From contig NW_025944135.1 in NCBI RefSeq assembly GCF_000764305.2, forward strand, positions 310,001 through 374,000: DNA of 64,000 nucleotides. The letters run 5' to 3'. The position numbers were made by a program, and so were the translations under genes. The notes beneath the pieces are model-generated. The model saw only the letters and a program-made list of their open reading frames with translations, did not search any database and was not told the origin of the DNA. This document shows, piece by piece, positions 46,101 through 54,987 of the stretch; position 1 is the stretch's first letter; each line of letters begins with the position of its first letter. The DNA is from Hyalella azteca (lineage: Eukaryota > Arthropoda > Malacostraca > Amphipoda > Hyalellidae).

Positions 46101-48784
46101 TATCCCGTTTCGGCTATCACGTAATTGCTTCAATCCAATGAATTTTCATATTAAATAAATCATTAATATTTTTTCACTTCATTCACTCTAAGTTTACAGC
46201 GCTCCATTTGCAATATTCTTGTAAGTTTTGAAATAATAATATGAACATCCTTGTAGGTTCCAAAACTTTAATTTCAATTGACGCCTGATCGTTCTATTTT
46301 TTACGCACCTCGAAGACTAATAGTTGTCCTACATGTGTCTCTCCATCTCAGCACACTGTCATCGGGAGTAAATACTCTGGCGACTTTGCTGTGGGGTGAC
46401 GTGTTTTCGCACACTCCGTGCTTCAGGGGCTGCTCTGACTTTGTGGCGGCCACTGCAAACAAAGTTCTTAGTGAGTTTCAACGATATTATGAGGAGGATC
46501 ATTTCCTTTCAAGGATATTATGAAAAGAAAATCTCTAGAACTAAATGGAAATTGTATTATCGTTAGTCAACCAGGAATCTACTGCTGCCAATATACGTTA
46601 TATTTGCGATGTATTAGTATTGCAGTGAACAAGCTAATAACATTTAATGACATTAATTAGTAAACTCCTAACTTGACAACGCCAATTTAATGAGAAATAG
46701 TTCTGATCAAAACTTTGGGGTTAAACTATCTTGTTAAAATCTTACACAATATAAGAGAAAATTTTAAACACTTTTTAATAACTTTGTGAGTTCAAGATGA
46801 AAAAAATGCAGATTCATATGATATGATCAGTTTTAAGTTATTTTATTTACGGTACAGCGGTGTTGTTGGGAGCCACTATCATCGGCTTGGCTTTTCTGGC
46901 CTCGAAGCTGGGTGGTCTGGTCCAGGCAGGTTACACGGTGGTGGGGGTGATGTCTGGTCCCATCCTGGGCGTCTACTTGCTTGGCTTGATGGTGCCTTTT
47001 TGCAACAAGCGGGGTGCTTTTGCTGGTCTCTTGTCCAGCTATGTAAGTGGGAACGCCATTCATTTTATCGCCGTAATTTTTTTTCTTCATTCCGGCAATG
47101 TAAGGATTGCCTTAAAGATAATTAATAGGCTATATCTATTGCAATAAAGATATGCATGCAAATAAAAATTTTTAACTAAGAGTCGTCATCAGTCATTCAT
47201 TGTTATTTTGAAAAAATGCGCTCTCAGTCACTCACTGCTCTGAGTACTGAGTTATATTTTTATTACCTTATCATTGAGAAGATATTTGTATTGTTTCAGA
47301 GCTTATTCGGTGCTGAGGATGAATTCGATGCTACACAACCTGCCGATTGGTGTGATATTATTTCATGCCTTAGCGGACGATTTTGCGTGAAAAAATGTTT
47401 CAATGTGTATAGGTTAGGACAGAAGAGGTTAGGCCGGAGTAGGTTATGCCAGATGCAGTAAGACCAATGACCACGCTTGAGCGGTAGGTGTTGACATTCG
47501 GCGTTAATTTTGGCTTTGGACACTACTTCATAGGCTGAAGTGCCCTCTAGCATGGTTACCCAGGAAACGGAATATGAACTCAAGCGTGAAGTTGGGCGAA
47601 GCAGGCCTCTGACATGCGCCCCAACGGTTTTGTAGTTAGTAATGAAAACTGGTTTGATACTTGATTGCACGATAATTCAGAATTTTTGGAAGCCACATTA
47701 TTGGAAGAAGGGCCACAAATTCCGTTTGAAGCTGGGCGCTGTTTGTCTCCAAAAGGTCATCTTTACGAACTTGTGACCTATTTTTGACTACGAACGATTT
47801 TAACAGATTCTGTGCGTCTGGATCGCAGTGGGAGGCTTACACACTAACTCTATCAAGCCGCCGATGTTGCCATTATCCACAGCGGGCTGTCCCGCTAACT
47901 CGACCGTCACCACCTTCATATCCCTCGTTGATGCCAACCAAACTACCATAAATACGCCAGGGTGCGTTATTTTTTTAACATTTCATTAGGCATCTGCAGT
48001 GAACGGTGACATTTTTATTAGTTAAAATGCTGTTCGTTATTCACATTGTTGTGTTGCTCTGATCATTTTAAACAGCAATAATGACTTTTCTTTTTTACTT
48101 TTCCTGTGCTTTATGTTGGTACTCGCTTAACAAACTGAATGACTGCCTCTTGCAGGTCCGCGTTTTCGATTCTATACTCGATATCCTACACCTTCTATCC
48201 CTTCATCGGCCTGGCGACATGCCTGATCGTGGGTATTCTCGTCTCTATCATTGCAAGTAAGTATAAATATATTTCATATAAAACTTTTGAGAGCAACCAA
48301 CTCTGTCTGCAAGAACGTACTTATCTCAAAATTTATCTGCCTGCAACCAATTCACATGCCTAATGAATTCGTGGAAGAAATTGGCCTCTTGACTTCAACT
48401 CATGCCAGCACTAGGTTACTGGTTTGATAGATCTAGCTGGATTCATGCTGCCATTATTTTCAAACTAGTAAATAAATTCGCATGGTACTTCTATGTATTA
48501 TAAACACAAGGTTTAGAATAGATTGTCCATTAAACATCTCGAGTGTTTTTGAGACTTAAAACCGTAAATTGAAGTGTCAATTTCACAGTAATTTTTCGTT
48601 GCCAGGTTACCAAGACCCCCGGACGGTCTCTAGCGAGCTCGTACTCTTCTGCGTGCGACGTTTCACGAAGAAAGAAAGCGATGTCGACAACGGCGTTTCT
48701 TGCATACGAATTGAGTCTCTCAAAAACAATATAAATGTTAACAAAGAAGATGGCATGGCCACAACAGAAACAATGAAAAATTAG
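37197..48784 (+). CDS. SLC5-family Na+/monocarboxylate-type symporter, copy B (12 exons, 592 aa)
   Basis: Exons joined by hand: 37197-37398, 37859-37992, 38526-38714, 40176-40330, 40847-40987, 41796-41919, 42141-42235, 46352-46470, 46858-47042, 47807-47961, 48156-48256, 48606-48784. The total is 1779 nt, 592 codons plus stop, with all phases kept. Exons 1-11 have the same lengths as in copy A, and exon 12 is 27 nt longer. The protein shows the same family marks: GEVYAHG, YLEMRF, YAPTLALAAVT, GGLKAVVWADAFQ, and STLSSGVNTLATLL with the serine pair expected at the Na2 site. Differences from A are scattered substitutions (e.g. YLVSLTVFYG for SLVSVMVLLG in TM4). The C-terminus reads KEDGMATTETMKN, where copy A stops at KEDE. 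Exon 6 needs the AG directly before AGTGTTGTAC, since the upstream AG seen in A is lost here. Intron 7 holds three transposon insertions. Confidence 0.93.
39240..39345. repeat. Copy B-specific insertion in intron 3
   Basis: About 100 bases absent from intron 3 of copy A, including CACGGACGGACATACAGACG and ATGGCGAGCACAATAGCGCG followed by a T run. This wording resembles 3' ends of RTE-type LINEs or their SINEs; it is a tentative reading. Confidence 0.35.
40944..41530 (+). repeat. Exon-5-derived ~82-bp repeat array (gene B)
   Basis: The same units as in intron 5 of gene A: the end of exon 5 (40,944-40,987) with its donor, then units near 41,027 and 41,110 and degenerate ones to about 41,530. 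Words such as GTGGCCAC, CAGGCCAAGA and AGAGGTGAGG recur. There is no near-identical 164-bp dimer expansion here, so that growth is specific to copy A. Confidence 0.75.
42646..43657 (-). pseudogene. Penelope-type reverse transcriptase and GIY-YIG of PLE B, frameshifted
   Basis: The 42992-43657 frame has FYNRYVDDTFSIFKHPS, the YVDD catalytic box, and SNNNLYFLDCNVIKSNGRF. The endonuclease part is spread over 42678-43019 and 42646-42888 in two frames (YQYSCALC, then RHLYTRQAEHRGRS and HAEQCNMPVSDSDF). Motif A and all earlier reverse transcriptase sequence are missing, so the copy is truncated and inactive. Confidence 0.85.
43857..44084 (+). pseudogene. Inverted partial GIY-YIG endonuclease of PLE B
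   Basis: Plus-strand copy of the endonuclease end, with RNFYTRQAEHKGRSFRT and HAEQCNVPVSDSDF. It lacks an intact YVG core in frame, is frameshifted after DSDF and has no reverse transcriptase on this strand. Confidence 0.75.
44251..44276 (+). ncRNA. Hammerhead-ribozyme-like core in PLE B, right arm
   Basis: CTGACGA, then GGAGCTGGACTCC (a 4-bp stem closed by CTGGA), then GAAAC. The opposite arm at 42455-42481 has the same start but GAAAC is changed to CAAAAC, so only this end keeps the core. Confidence 0.5.
44383..45136. mobile_element. Tc1/mariner-type element rearranged into a palindrome
   Basis: It starts CAGGATGGGGCAGAA and ends with the inverse TTCTGCCCCACCCTG, flanked by TA on both sides (44381-44382, 45137-45138). 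The inverted arms are about 170 bp (44383-44557 and 44965-45136), much longer than normal ends, because the right arm repeats the 3' untranslated part and the last ~20 transposase codons in reverse. The 5' half of the element is gone. Confidence 0.85.
44498..44962 (-). pseudogene. Tc1/mariner-superfamily transposase, C-terminal half
   Basis: The frame carries WFQHDGATAHTAR (second catalytic aspartate) and LQWPARSPDLCICDIFIWGH (third acidic residue region), then a C-terminal tail ending FKR. The N-terminal DNA-binding domain and first catalytic aspartate are missing. The apparent start methionine sits exactly at the inversion junction, so it is not a native start. Confidence 0.85.
45170..45565. 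mobile_element. Non-autonomous element with 9-bp target duplication (copy 2, inverted)
   Basis: Flanked by CTGGTGAAT on both sides (45161-45169 and 45566-45574). It matches the element at 34006-34445 in reverse orientation: it starts GGGTATCGATAGC and ends GGCTACGCTCTC. Only one of the two 33-bp hairpin arms is kept, and a (TA)n run has grown near 45,260. It lies 33 bases after the palindromic mariner-type element. Confidence 0.8.
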
Positions 48785-49330
48785 ATATTATTATTAAACC
48801 GCTTTAAAAATAAGTATGCCAATATAAATAATACGCTAACATGCCTGAGCACTCTCTTCCGCACTGCCAGTTTATAATGTCCCAATTAGAAGGATCAAAC
48901 GTCCTTAAAAGCAATTTTATAGAAGTACCACAAGTTTAGAGTGTATTTCGCTAATGAATCGTATTCATATTGTACTGCTGAATACATAATGTATCATTTT
49001 TTAATTAAGCCCAGTTTTTTGTCTTATTTATTCCTTTTGTGTGCATTGAATTTCCTAGTAATTTTTTTTTCACTATATTAGGCTTGAATTTCCAAAAAAA
49101 TTTCACATTTATTGCATTTGTGTGCATAGAATTGCCTGGTAAATTTTTTCGCTTTATTGGGCTCGAATTTTCAAAAACAAATTCATAACTCATCATCAAG
49201 TTCCTTGCTCATGCGTAGACTTTACCAAATTACTTTTGCTACCAAGTGTTGAAAAAAATTCCATCTCTTCTATTTTGTTGATTACTTCCTCATATCTTGC
49301 ATGTCCCTATAGAATTGTAGCTATGGTAAG
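48785..49330 (+). other. Proximal 3' flank of gene B
   Basis: Aligns with about 17,520-17,960 after gene A and probably contains 3' untranslated sequence. It includes a local repeat around 49,010-49,190 (GTGTGCATTGAATT and GTGTGCATAGAATT) present once in A. Confidence 0.55.
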
Positions 49331-50093
49331 AATTAATATTTACGAAAGATTAACAGGAGGTATGGTATTGGTTTATGACAAAATGAATGCTTCAGTCGTA
49401 ACACGCGCGTCGTAAAAATTTCCTATAAATACAATTTTAAAAAATCGGTAGAAGGAAACTGCTGTCAACGAAGGAATCAAGACTAAATCAATGCGTGTTA
49501 AATTCTTTCATTTGATTGTTGTACTATCATTTGCACTGTAGTCTCAGAGTGATGTATTATAACTACATTTTGTCGATTTTCCAACGTTTAGATATACTTT
49601 TTTCAATGGCGTAGATGTAAAATATCCAACATATGTGCTCTGACTTTTATAAGCTTAATGCGCGCCAGCTTGTGCGGTTATACCTAGCATCTACAATCCG
49701 AGAGCTCTTTAACATAGTCTAAAGCTTATTTTCATTTATATAGTTACAGAATTTTTCCAGATTGAGAAAAATTGTCGTGCACTCATGACACGGCAAGTAA
49801 TAGACGCTAGATATTCTTATCTGCACTAGAGCAGGCAGAACTTTATTTAGCAGGTATCCCTCAGCTGTATCATCTCAGCTAGAAGTCGTATGAAACTTTT
49901 GCTCACTACGATACATATCTTATAGCTATACTAACTTCAAAGTCGAATTTTTCATCAAGACTCGTTTTTCATGACATTTATAATTTCATTCTATTTAACT
50001 AAATACCTATATATTAAATTTAGAAGTATCACTGCAATGGAATATAACCATCCACTATTAGTACATGTGCAATAGAACATAGATTTTAATTCG
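49331..50093. other. Unit B-specific spacer
   Basis: AT-rich sequence with no match in unit A and no gene recognised. It is the left edge of the ~9 kb insert block. Confidence 0.4.
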
Positions 50094-52640
50094 AATGTTT
50101 GCAGAGGGAATGAAAGGGAAGGTGTATGTGGAAGGTATGACATTGGGAATATGAATGAGGCAGGAAGGGATCTGATTGATTGGTGCGGGAAACTTGAGTT
50201 GGAGTATGTGAATATCTACATGAGGTATAAAAGAAGAGGTACGTGGTTTAATGTGAGGCATGAGTTGGATGGGTTTGTGATGCGGAAGATTGATAGGGGA
50301 TGGATGGTAAAAAAGATGAGGACGGATGGGGAATACGGGTTGTCGGACCACAAGCCGGTAGTTATCACTGTGAGAGTGAAGGGGAGAAGATGGAGAGTAC
50401 CAGGAGGGAATGTGAAGAGAGTGCCAAGGATAAAGTGGGAGGTGTTGAAAGAACGGGAGAAGAGGGAACAATATAAAGTGGAAATAAATGAGAGGATGGT
50501 TGAGGCAAATGAGAGAATAAATGGAAGGTGCTTGCAGAGGTCATGACAGAGGCTGCGAAAGATGTATGTGGAGTATGTGGGAAGGTGGTTCATAACCCCT
50601 GGACCATTGGGTATGAAGACGAGCTAAAAGGGTTGAATGAGAGTGAGTGCGGCGGTGCATTTGAGAAATGAAAAGGTGCGACTGGTGAGTAACAGGTGGA
50701 GGCTGAGTCAGAGGAGAGATGATAGATTGATGGAGAGGCCGGAGAGAGAGGTGGCTGGAGCGAGAGAGGAGGTGAAGCAGGCGAGGAGAGCTTTGCGAAG
50801 ACGGTTGAGGCTGCTTGAACGAGAGTGGTGGGAGAATAACATCAGGGAATGTGCGGAAGTGTATGCTACAGGGAGAGTGGGAGACATGTACAAGTGTTTG
50901 AGGAAGATTGGCACGAGGGGATGCAAGGCGGGAGCGAGTGCGAATATTTGTGTGATTGAATTTAAGGAGTATTTTGAACGAGCGACGTGCGAGGGTTTTG
51001 AAGAGGAGCCGAGAGTAATAAAACCGGTGGTAAATGGTGCAACTGACCTGCGAGAGTGTGAAAGAGCGAAAGAGGCAAATGATTTACTGAATGAAGTGCC
51101 AGAGAGAAAAGAGATTGTTGCGGCGACCAGACATGAAAAAATCGGCGCCTGGGGAAGATGGAGTGAGGATTGGGGATATCACGTGGGCGGATGAAGGAGT
51201 GAGAGACAGAGTGATTGAGTTGGTGAGAGAAATGTTTGTGAAGAGAGCGGATGCTTGGGATGAATCTTTGAAAGTAGGTATTAGGATTCCGTTATACAAG
51301 AAGGGTGATAGGATTGACTGCAATAACTATAGGGGGGTATATTTGTTGAGTATGGGGAGCAGGATTCTTACGAGGGTGATATCGAAGAGAGTGGCGTGGT
51401 GGGCTGAGTATTTGGGGTTGTTGGATGAGGAACAGGCAGGGTTTAGAAAGGGAAGGTCGACAGCGGATGTGGTGCAAATGATAGTTCGTATGCAAGAGGA
51501 TGCGGTCGACTTGAAGAGAAGAATGGAACTGAATGGGAATGAGGGTATGAACGAATGGGAGTGGCCTATTGCGAGACTGTTGGATTTGAAAAAGCGTATC
51601 CGAGAGTAAATAAACCGGGTTTGTAGAAGTTGCTTGAGAGGTATGGAATGGAAGGGAAATGCTTGGATACGATTGTGGATTTGCACGAGTCGACTGTTTA
51701 CAAGGTGAGCGGGAAGGAGGGAGTGAGTGAAAGCTGGGTGCCTGCGAGGGGTCTGCGAGAGGGGAGCCCAAAGTCACCACATCTTGTTTAATGTATAACA
51801 TCAGGTGGTAATGAGGCAAGCGGAGGCATGGTGGTGGAGGCATGTGTGGAGAGTAGCCTGTTGTATGATTGTCAGGCGAGAGTGTGGTATGTAAAGGATA
51901 TGAATCGGTTGCAAAAGTGGATGGATAAGTGTTTTAGATACGTATCGAGTGATCAGAATGGCCAGCCTCTGAGGCAAATGCAAGTGAGAGGGGTGAATAT
52001 GTGGGAACTTAGGAAGTGTTTGGGTGTAAAGAGTGAGAGATGGAAGATTGAGAAGCGTGTTTTGGAGCGAGTGGGACATGTTATGAAAATGGGCTCTGAC
52101 AGGCTGACGAAAGCGATGGTGCTAAGAGGGTATGAGAGGTTGGAAGGTTTCGGGAAGATGAAAGGGCGTAAGAAGAAGACTGTTTTGTATAGTATTGGAA
52201 GAGGATGTTAAAAGAAGCGGGAGTGGATTGGCTTGATGTTGAGCGGCTGATCAGAGATAGGGAGGGATGGAAGAGCATGGTGAGAGAATGCATGGAACAT
52301 CTGTATGAGTGGGAATGTCAGAAATGGCATGAGTACGCTTGGATTGCAAATGTGGCATGACTGGACAGGAATGCTAGAATAAGGAACGACTGGGCATGTA
52401 GATATGAGGGATGTGGAAAGGTCTGCCGAAGTAAGGCGGCGTGATCAACCATCAGAAACGCATGCACAGAGTGGCTGAAGAGCGAGTGAGGTTCAAGTGC
52501 ATTATATGTGGCATGAGTGTTGAGACGGAGGATGCGAGTGAATCATGAGAGGACATGCACGGGTGGAGCGAGTGGAGTGGGAGACAGGAGGCAGTGTGGA
52601 AGGTGTAATGCATGGATAAAGAGAGTCGGGAGGGGGAGGG
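50094..52640 (+). mobile_element. LINE remnant with endonuclease, reverse transcriptase and C-terminal zinc finger
   Basis: Four main broken frames in order. At 50151-50546 is the end of an AP-type endonuclease (TWFNVRHEL, LSDHKPVV). At 50637-51194 is a basic linker. At 51091-51609 is reverse transcriptase with SAPGEDGVRIGDITW, IPLYKKGDRIDCNNYRG and EEQAGFRKGRSTAD. At 51828-52211 is the post-polymerase region. Around 52,390-52,470 a C2H2-type finger (CRYEGCGKVC, then H-x5-H after a one-base deletion) and further Cys/His pairs can be read. The palm with the catalytic aspartates is largely lost near 51,610-51,830. It is inactive and starts inside the endonuclease. Confidence 0.82.
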
Positions 52641-52913
52641 TTTCTTAAGGCCCGTTCACACTAGTGGCAACGACATGCGCTCTGAGTCGTTTGCTGCAGT
52701 GCCTCACCGCGCACAACCGTTCACACTACGTTTGTAAGCGATAGCTCGAGACCGCGCGCTTTGAACACTAGTTGCCACCTAGACCTAAATAAAAAGTTAC
52801 AATATTCGTACCAATATTATATCATTATTTCAAATCGCTAAACGGTAATGCATAAATTGACAGGAGTAGCTAAAATCGCAGAAACCAAACACGTCATGTA
52901 AAAATAACTTGCA

Positions 52914-53345
52914 TCATTTGAAATCTGAATTCTGAATGTCTTCATCGAGAGTAGACGTTGACTGACGAAGAGCATCGCTGTCATTGATGAACATCAATGA
53001 TTCAAAGCACCATAGTTTCGGTTTGTACACTCGGTCAGCACCTGCGCCAGATTTAGTCGATTCTCGTTTCAGCTTAATTTCACGATGGAATTGTGAACGC
53101 AAAGTATGGATTTTATTTCGAACTTCAGCAATGGTGACTTCTACACACAAGTTTCTTAAAGCTCCAACTATTTTTACCATAGCTTGTACCTCTACATTTC
53201 GATTTTTGTACTTCTTTGACCGAACACTCCATAGACATTCATTTTCTCTATAAAGATCAATTATTAGGCTCTCTACTAGAGAGCGACTCCAAACGAGAGT
53301 GGTGTTAGTCGACTTTTGGTGTGCCGGACCAGCGTACACAATCAA
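52914..53345 (-). CDS. MADF/Myb-like DNA-binding protein of the Harbinger-like element
   Basis: 143 codons. Residues about 27-100 fit a MADF domain: LIIDLYRENECLWSVRSKKY, then NRNVEVQAMVKIV, then VTIAEVRNKIHTLRSQFHRE. PIF/Harbinger elements carry such a protein beside the transposase, where it binds element DNA and helps transposase enter the nucleus. The frame is open and has a plausible stop, but upstream sequence is interrupted by a Penelope fragment. In element 2 the corresponding region keeps only its first third. Whether it is expressed is unknown. Confidence 0.65.
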   Translation of the reverse strand: MIVYAGPAHQKSTNTTLVWSRSLVESLIIDLYRENECLWSVRSKKYKNRNVEVQAMVKIVGALRNLCVEVTIAEVRNKIHTLRSQFHREIKLKRESTKSGAGADRVYKPKLWCFESLMFINDSDALRQSTSTLDEDIQNSDFK

Positions 53346-53377
53346 CCTTACTAGACCACAGACGGCTATCTACTAAG

Positions 53378-53613
53378 AATTTAAAAGCAAAGAAAGTCCA
53401 CAAAAATTCATATCTTTATAGAAAACGTTTCGGAGACCAGCTCCATCGTCAGTTCGTAGAATCTAGAATCACAAATCAGAAGTCACAAATTAATACATTG
53501 AAAGCACAGAACGAATTGAATTTCTTTAATTAATTAATTTAAATTTTTAATCTAATTTAAATTCTTAGTTAATTTACGATTTAAGCTAACAAGTGATATA
53601 AATTCTTTAATAA
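53378..53613 (-). repeat. Solo Penelope terminal fragment in Harbinger-like element 1
   Basis: A 236-bp insertion with a 12-bp target duplication CTATCTACTAAG at each side. It contains only the PLE end region, including the CTGACGA...GAAAC core on the minus strand (53427-53452). The same insertion sits at the same place in element 2. Confidence 0.8.
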
Positions 53614-54168
53614 CTATCTACTAAGTGCCGCGCTTGTGTTTCATGAGGCATGGCCCCTGTCAATCGCTAGCTCGTCAATCGGTCAAGAAGCTCACGCAGA
53701 GGCTGCAAAGCGTCTCTGCATGCGCTTTGAGGCACTTGATTCTCGTGTGTTGCCCCTAGTGCGAACGGGCCGTTAAGGCCCGTTTACACTAGTGGCAACG
53801 ACATGCGCTTTGAGTCGTTTGCTGCAGTGCCTCACCGCGCACAACCGTTCACACTACTTTTGTACTCGGTAGTTTGAGACTGCGCGCTTTGAACACTAGT
53901 TGCCACCTAGACGTCGATGAGGATGGATGTTACCGAATTTGAGCTGTGGGTCATTGTTCTCGGGTGTGCTGCGGTCCGTCATTCTTCGCACTATGCCAGT
54001 TGTAAACGAGAATTTAGCATAGGCATCATAATTAGAGAACTAGCACATTCAAAAAGATACAGTTTATAAAAAATATAGTCTATTCTTAAATAAAAAGTTC
54101 CAATATTCGTACAGATATTACATCATCCTTTGAAATCGCTGAACGGTAATGCATAAATTGTCAGAAGT

Positions 54169-54332
54169 AAAATAGTCACTAGATTGCTTTAATCGCAGAT
54201 TCACTAGAAATTTAAAAGCGAAGAAAACACCACAAAAGTTTAGCATATCTCTATTGAAAACGTTTCGGAGACCAGCCCCATCGTCAGTTCGATAAATCTA
54301 GAACACTAAATCTAGAATTATAAATTTCTAAT
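54169..54332 (-). repeat. Solo Penelope terminal fragment, PLE A type
   Basis: A 164-bp insertion flanked by AAATTGTCAGAAGT and AAATTGTCAGGAGT. Its sequence is nearly the same as the outer end of PLE A (12,717-12,850). It holds the ribozyme-like core at 54262-54287 on the minus strand. It is absent from element 1. Confidence 0.8.
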
Positions 54333-54582
54333 AAATTGTCAGGAGTTATTAAAATCACATAAACTAAACACGTCATGTAAAAATAACTTACATCATTTGC
54401 ATTTCGATTTTTGTACTCCTTTGACCGAACACTCCATTGGCATTCGTGTTCTCTATAAAGATCAATTAGGCGCTTTACTACTGCTAGAGAGTGACTCCAA
54501 ACGAGAGTGGTTTAGTCGACATTTGGTGTGCCGGACCAGCATACACAATCAATCTTACTAGACCACTGACAGCTATCTACTA

Positions 54583-54825
54583 ACTAAGAATTTAAAAGTA
54601 AATAATAGCCCACAAAAATTCATATCTTTATAGAAAACGTTTCGGAGACCAGCTCTATCGTCAGTTCGTAGAATCTAGAATCGCAAATCAGAAGTCACAA
54701 ATTAATACATTGAAACCATAGAACGAATTGAATTTCTTTAATTAATTAATTTAGATTTTTGATTTAATTTAAATTCTTAGTTAATTTGCGATTTAAGCAT
54801 ACAAGTGATTTCAATTCATTAATAG
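54583..54825 (-). repeat. Solo Penelope terminal fragment shared with element 1
   Basis: Same insertion as 53378-53613, in the same CTATCTACT target. It therefore entered before the Harbinger-like element was duplicated. Ribozyme-like core at 54639-54664. Confidence 0.75.
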
Positions 54826-54987
54826 CTATCTACTTAGCGCCGCGCTTGTGTTGCATGAGGCATGGCCCCTGTCAATCGCTAGCTCGTCAATCGGTCAAGA
54901 AGCGCATGCAGAGGCTGCAAAGCGCCTCTGCATGCGCTTTGAGGCACTTGATTCTCGTGTGTTGCCCCTAGTGTGAACGGGCCTTTA

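Larger units (their letters stand above)
52648..53772. mobile_element. PIF/Harbinger-like element 1
   Basis: Ends AGGCCCGTTCACACTAG and the inverse CTAGTGCGAACGGGCCG, flanked by TTA (52645-52647 and 53773-53775), the target duplication of the PIF/Harbinger group. It encodes a MADF/Myb-like protein on the minus strand and no transposase, so it is non-autonomous. A 236-bp Penelope end fragment is inserted at 53378-53613. Confidence 0.8.
53776..54984. mobile_element. PIF/Harbinger-like element 2, head-to-tail with element 1
   Basis: It shares the middle TTA (53773-53775) with element 1 and ends at a third TTA (54985-54987). The termini are AGGCCCGTTTACACTAG and CTAGTGTGAACGGGCCT. The MADF frame is cut down to its N-terminal region around 54,400-54,550. 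It carries the same solo PLE (54,583-54,825) as element 1 plus another PLE end fragment at 54169-54332. Confidence 0.8.

Noticed and set aside
53341..53600. Plus-strand frame of 70 codons across the solo PLE
   Set aside because: It lies across an insertion boundary and is antisense to the PLE.
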